NCBI RefSeq assembly: GCF_014647375.1
Contig: NZ_BMPB01000011.1
Location: 186,001-250,000 of the forward strand
Direction: 5' to 3'
Length of the DNA stretch: 64,000 nt
Origin: Parabacteroides faecis
GTDB lineage: Bacteria > Bacteroidota > Bacteroidia > Bacteroidales > Tannerellaceae
Under the pieces are notes generated by a model. It had not been told where the DNA came from and searched no databases. It worked only from the letters and a program-made list of their open reading frames with translations. Position numbers and translations under genes: made by a program. Every line of letters starts with the position of its first letter. Position 1 is the first letter of the stretch. This document shows positions 63,675-64,000 of the stretch, one piece after another.

Positions 63675-64000
63675 ATGAGGTATATGTTTAAAAAAATAGG
63701 AAATCTGAGAAATCAGTTATATTTATTATTTGTTTTTTTATGTTGTCCGATCTTTGTCTTTGGAGGGGGAAATAAGCAAAAGTATGATATTGCAGCTTAT
63801 ATCTGGCCTGCTTATCAGGATGATCCGCGCTTTAAGGAGATGGGTGTTTTCCCGGATGGAAAGGGAGAATGGGAAGCTATCTATAAGGCAAAACCGAAAT
63901 TTGAAGGGCATCGCCAACCCAGGGTTCCTCTGTGGGGATATTTGGATGAGGCGGATCCGAAAGTTCAGGAGAAAGTTATCGATACAGCGCTTGAATATGG
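63675..64000 (+). CDS. GH99-like / WbsX-type enzyme, third copy (cut by window end)
   Basis: Begins at ATG 63675 and is open to the last base, 108 codons. The start MRYMFKKIGNLRNQLYLLFV carries a signal peptide, then KQKYDIAAYIWPAYQDDPRF and HRQPRVPLWGYLDEADP, very close in DNA and protein to the gene at 59415-60611. It is the third member of the tandem family in this locus. The catalytic C-terminal part lies outside the window. Confidence 0.85.
   Translation, partial: MRYMFKKIGNLRNQLYLLFVFLCCPIFVFGGGNKQKYDIAAYIWPAYQDDPRFKEMGVFPDGKGEWEAIYKAKPKFEGHRQPRVPLWGYLDEADPKVQEKVIDTALEY

Overview
The window reads as chromosomal DNA of a gut Bacteroidales bacterium, most likely Parabacteroides or a close relative. 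The signs are two SusC/SusD pairs, fimbrillin-type and BACON-domain lipoproteins, a GldB homologue, an ECF sigma/FecR pair beside an STN-domain SusC, and promoters of the Bacteroidetes type (TTTG, about 19-20 bases, TAnnTTTG). I saw no rRNA, tRNA, CRISPR array or intact insertion sequence.

Layout. 0-9.2 kb: a surface-protein region with the 3' end of a fimbrillin-like gene, two tandem paralogous DUF4906/BACON lipoproteins, an HU-like gene between them, an Rpn/PD-(D/E)XK nuclease and gene debris. 9.2-21.2 kb: a chloramphenicol acetyltransferase, Tag glycosylase, an SNF2 helicase, an amidophosphoribosyltransferase-like gene with carA and carB, and a PIN toxin/antitoxin pair. 21.4-26.4 kb: lutABC for lactate oxidation, a Crp-type regulator, a cupin and an aldo/keto reductase. 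26.5-29.7 kb: an AT-rich, partly decayed minus-strand cluster (signal peptidase remnant, thioredoxin-like protein, 6-bladed beta-propeller lipoprotein, broken membrane-protein gene). 29.9-34.3 kb: an ABC-F ATPase behind an attenuator-like leader, GldB and a MATE transporter. 34.6-42.7 kb: a SusC/SusD operon with two sugar-binding-type lipoproteins and no glycosidase, preceded by 18-bp inverted repeats that look like an invertible promoter. 42.8-49.8 kb: a very AT-rich island of small proteins, Cys-rich peptides, an O-antigen-ligase-like membrane protein and a transglutaminase-like lipoprotein. 49.8-64 kb: holB, then a second polysaccharide utilisation locus with ECF sigma, FecR, STN-SusC, SusD, three GH99-like/WbsX-type enzymes (the last cut by the window edge) and a GH106-like enzyme broken by a one-base frameshift in a G7 run.

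How the genes work together. The two SusC/SusD systems appear to be controlled differently. The first has no sigma/anti-sigma genes and lacks an STN domain, but carries the putative DNA-inversion switch. The second has the full trans-envelope signalling set. The most interesting non-coding features are the invertible element (34671-34936) and the ABC-F leader (29908-30083), which holds a five-codon peptide, a hairpin and an intrinsic terminator.
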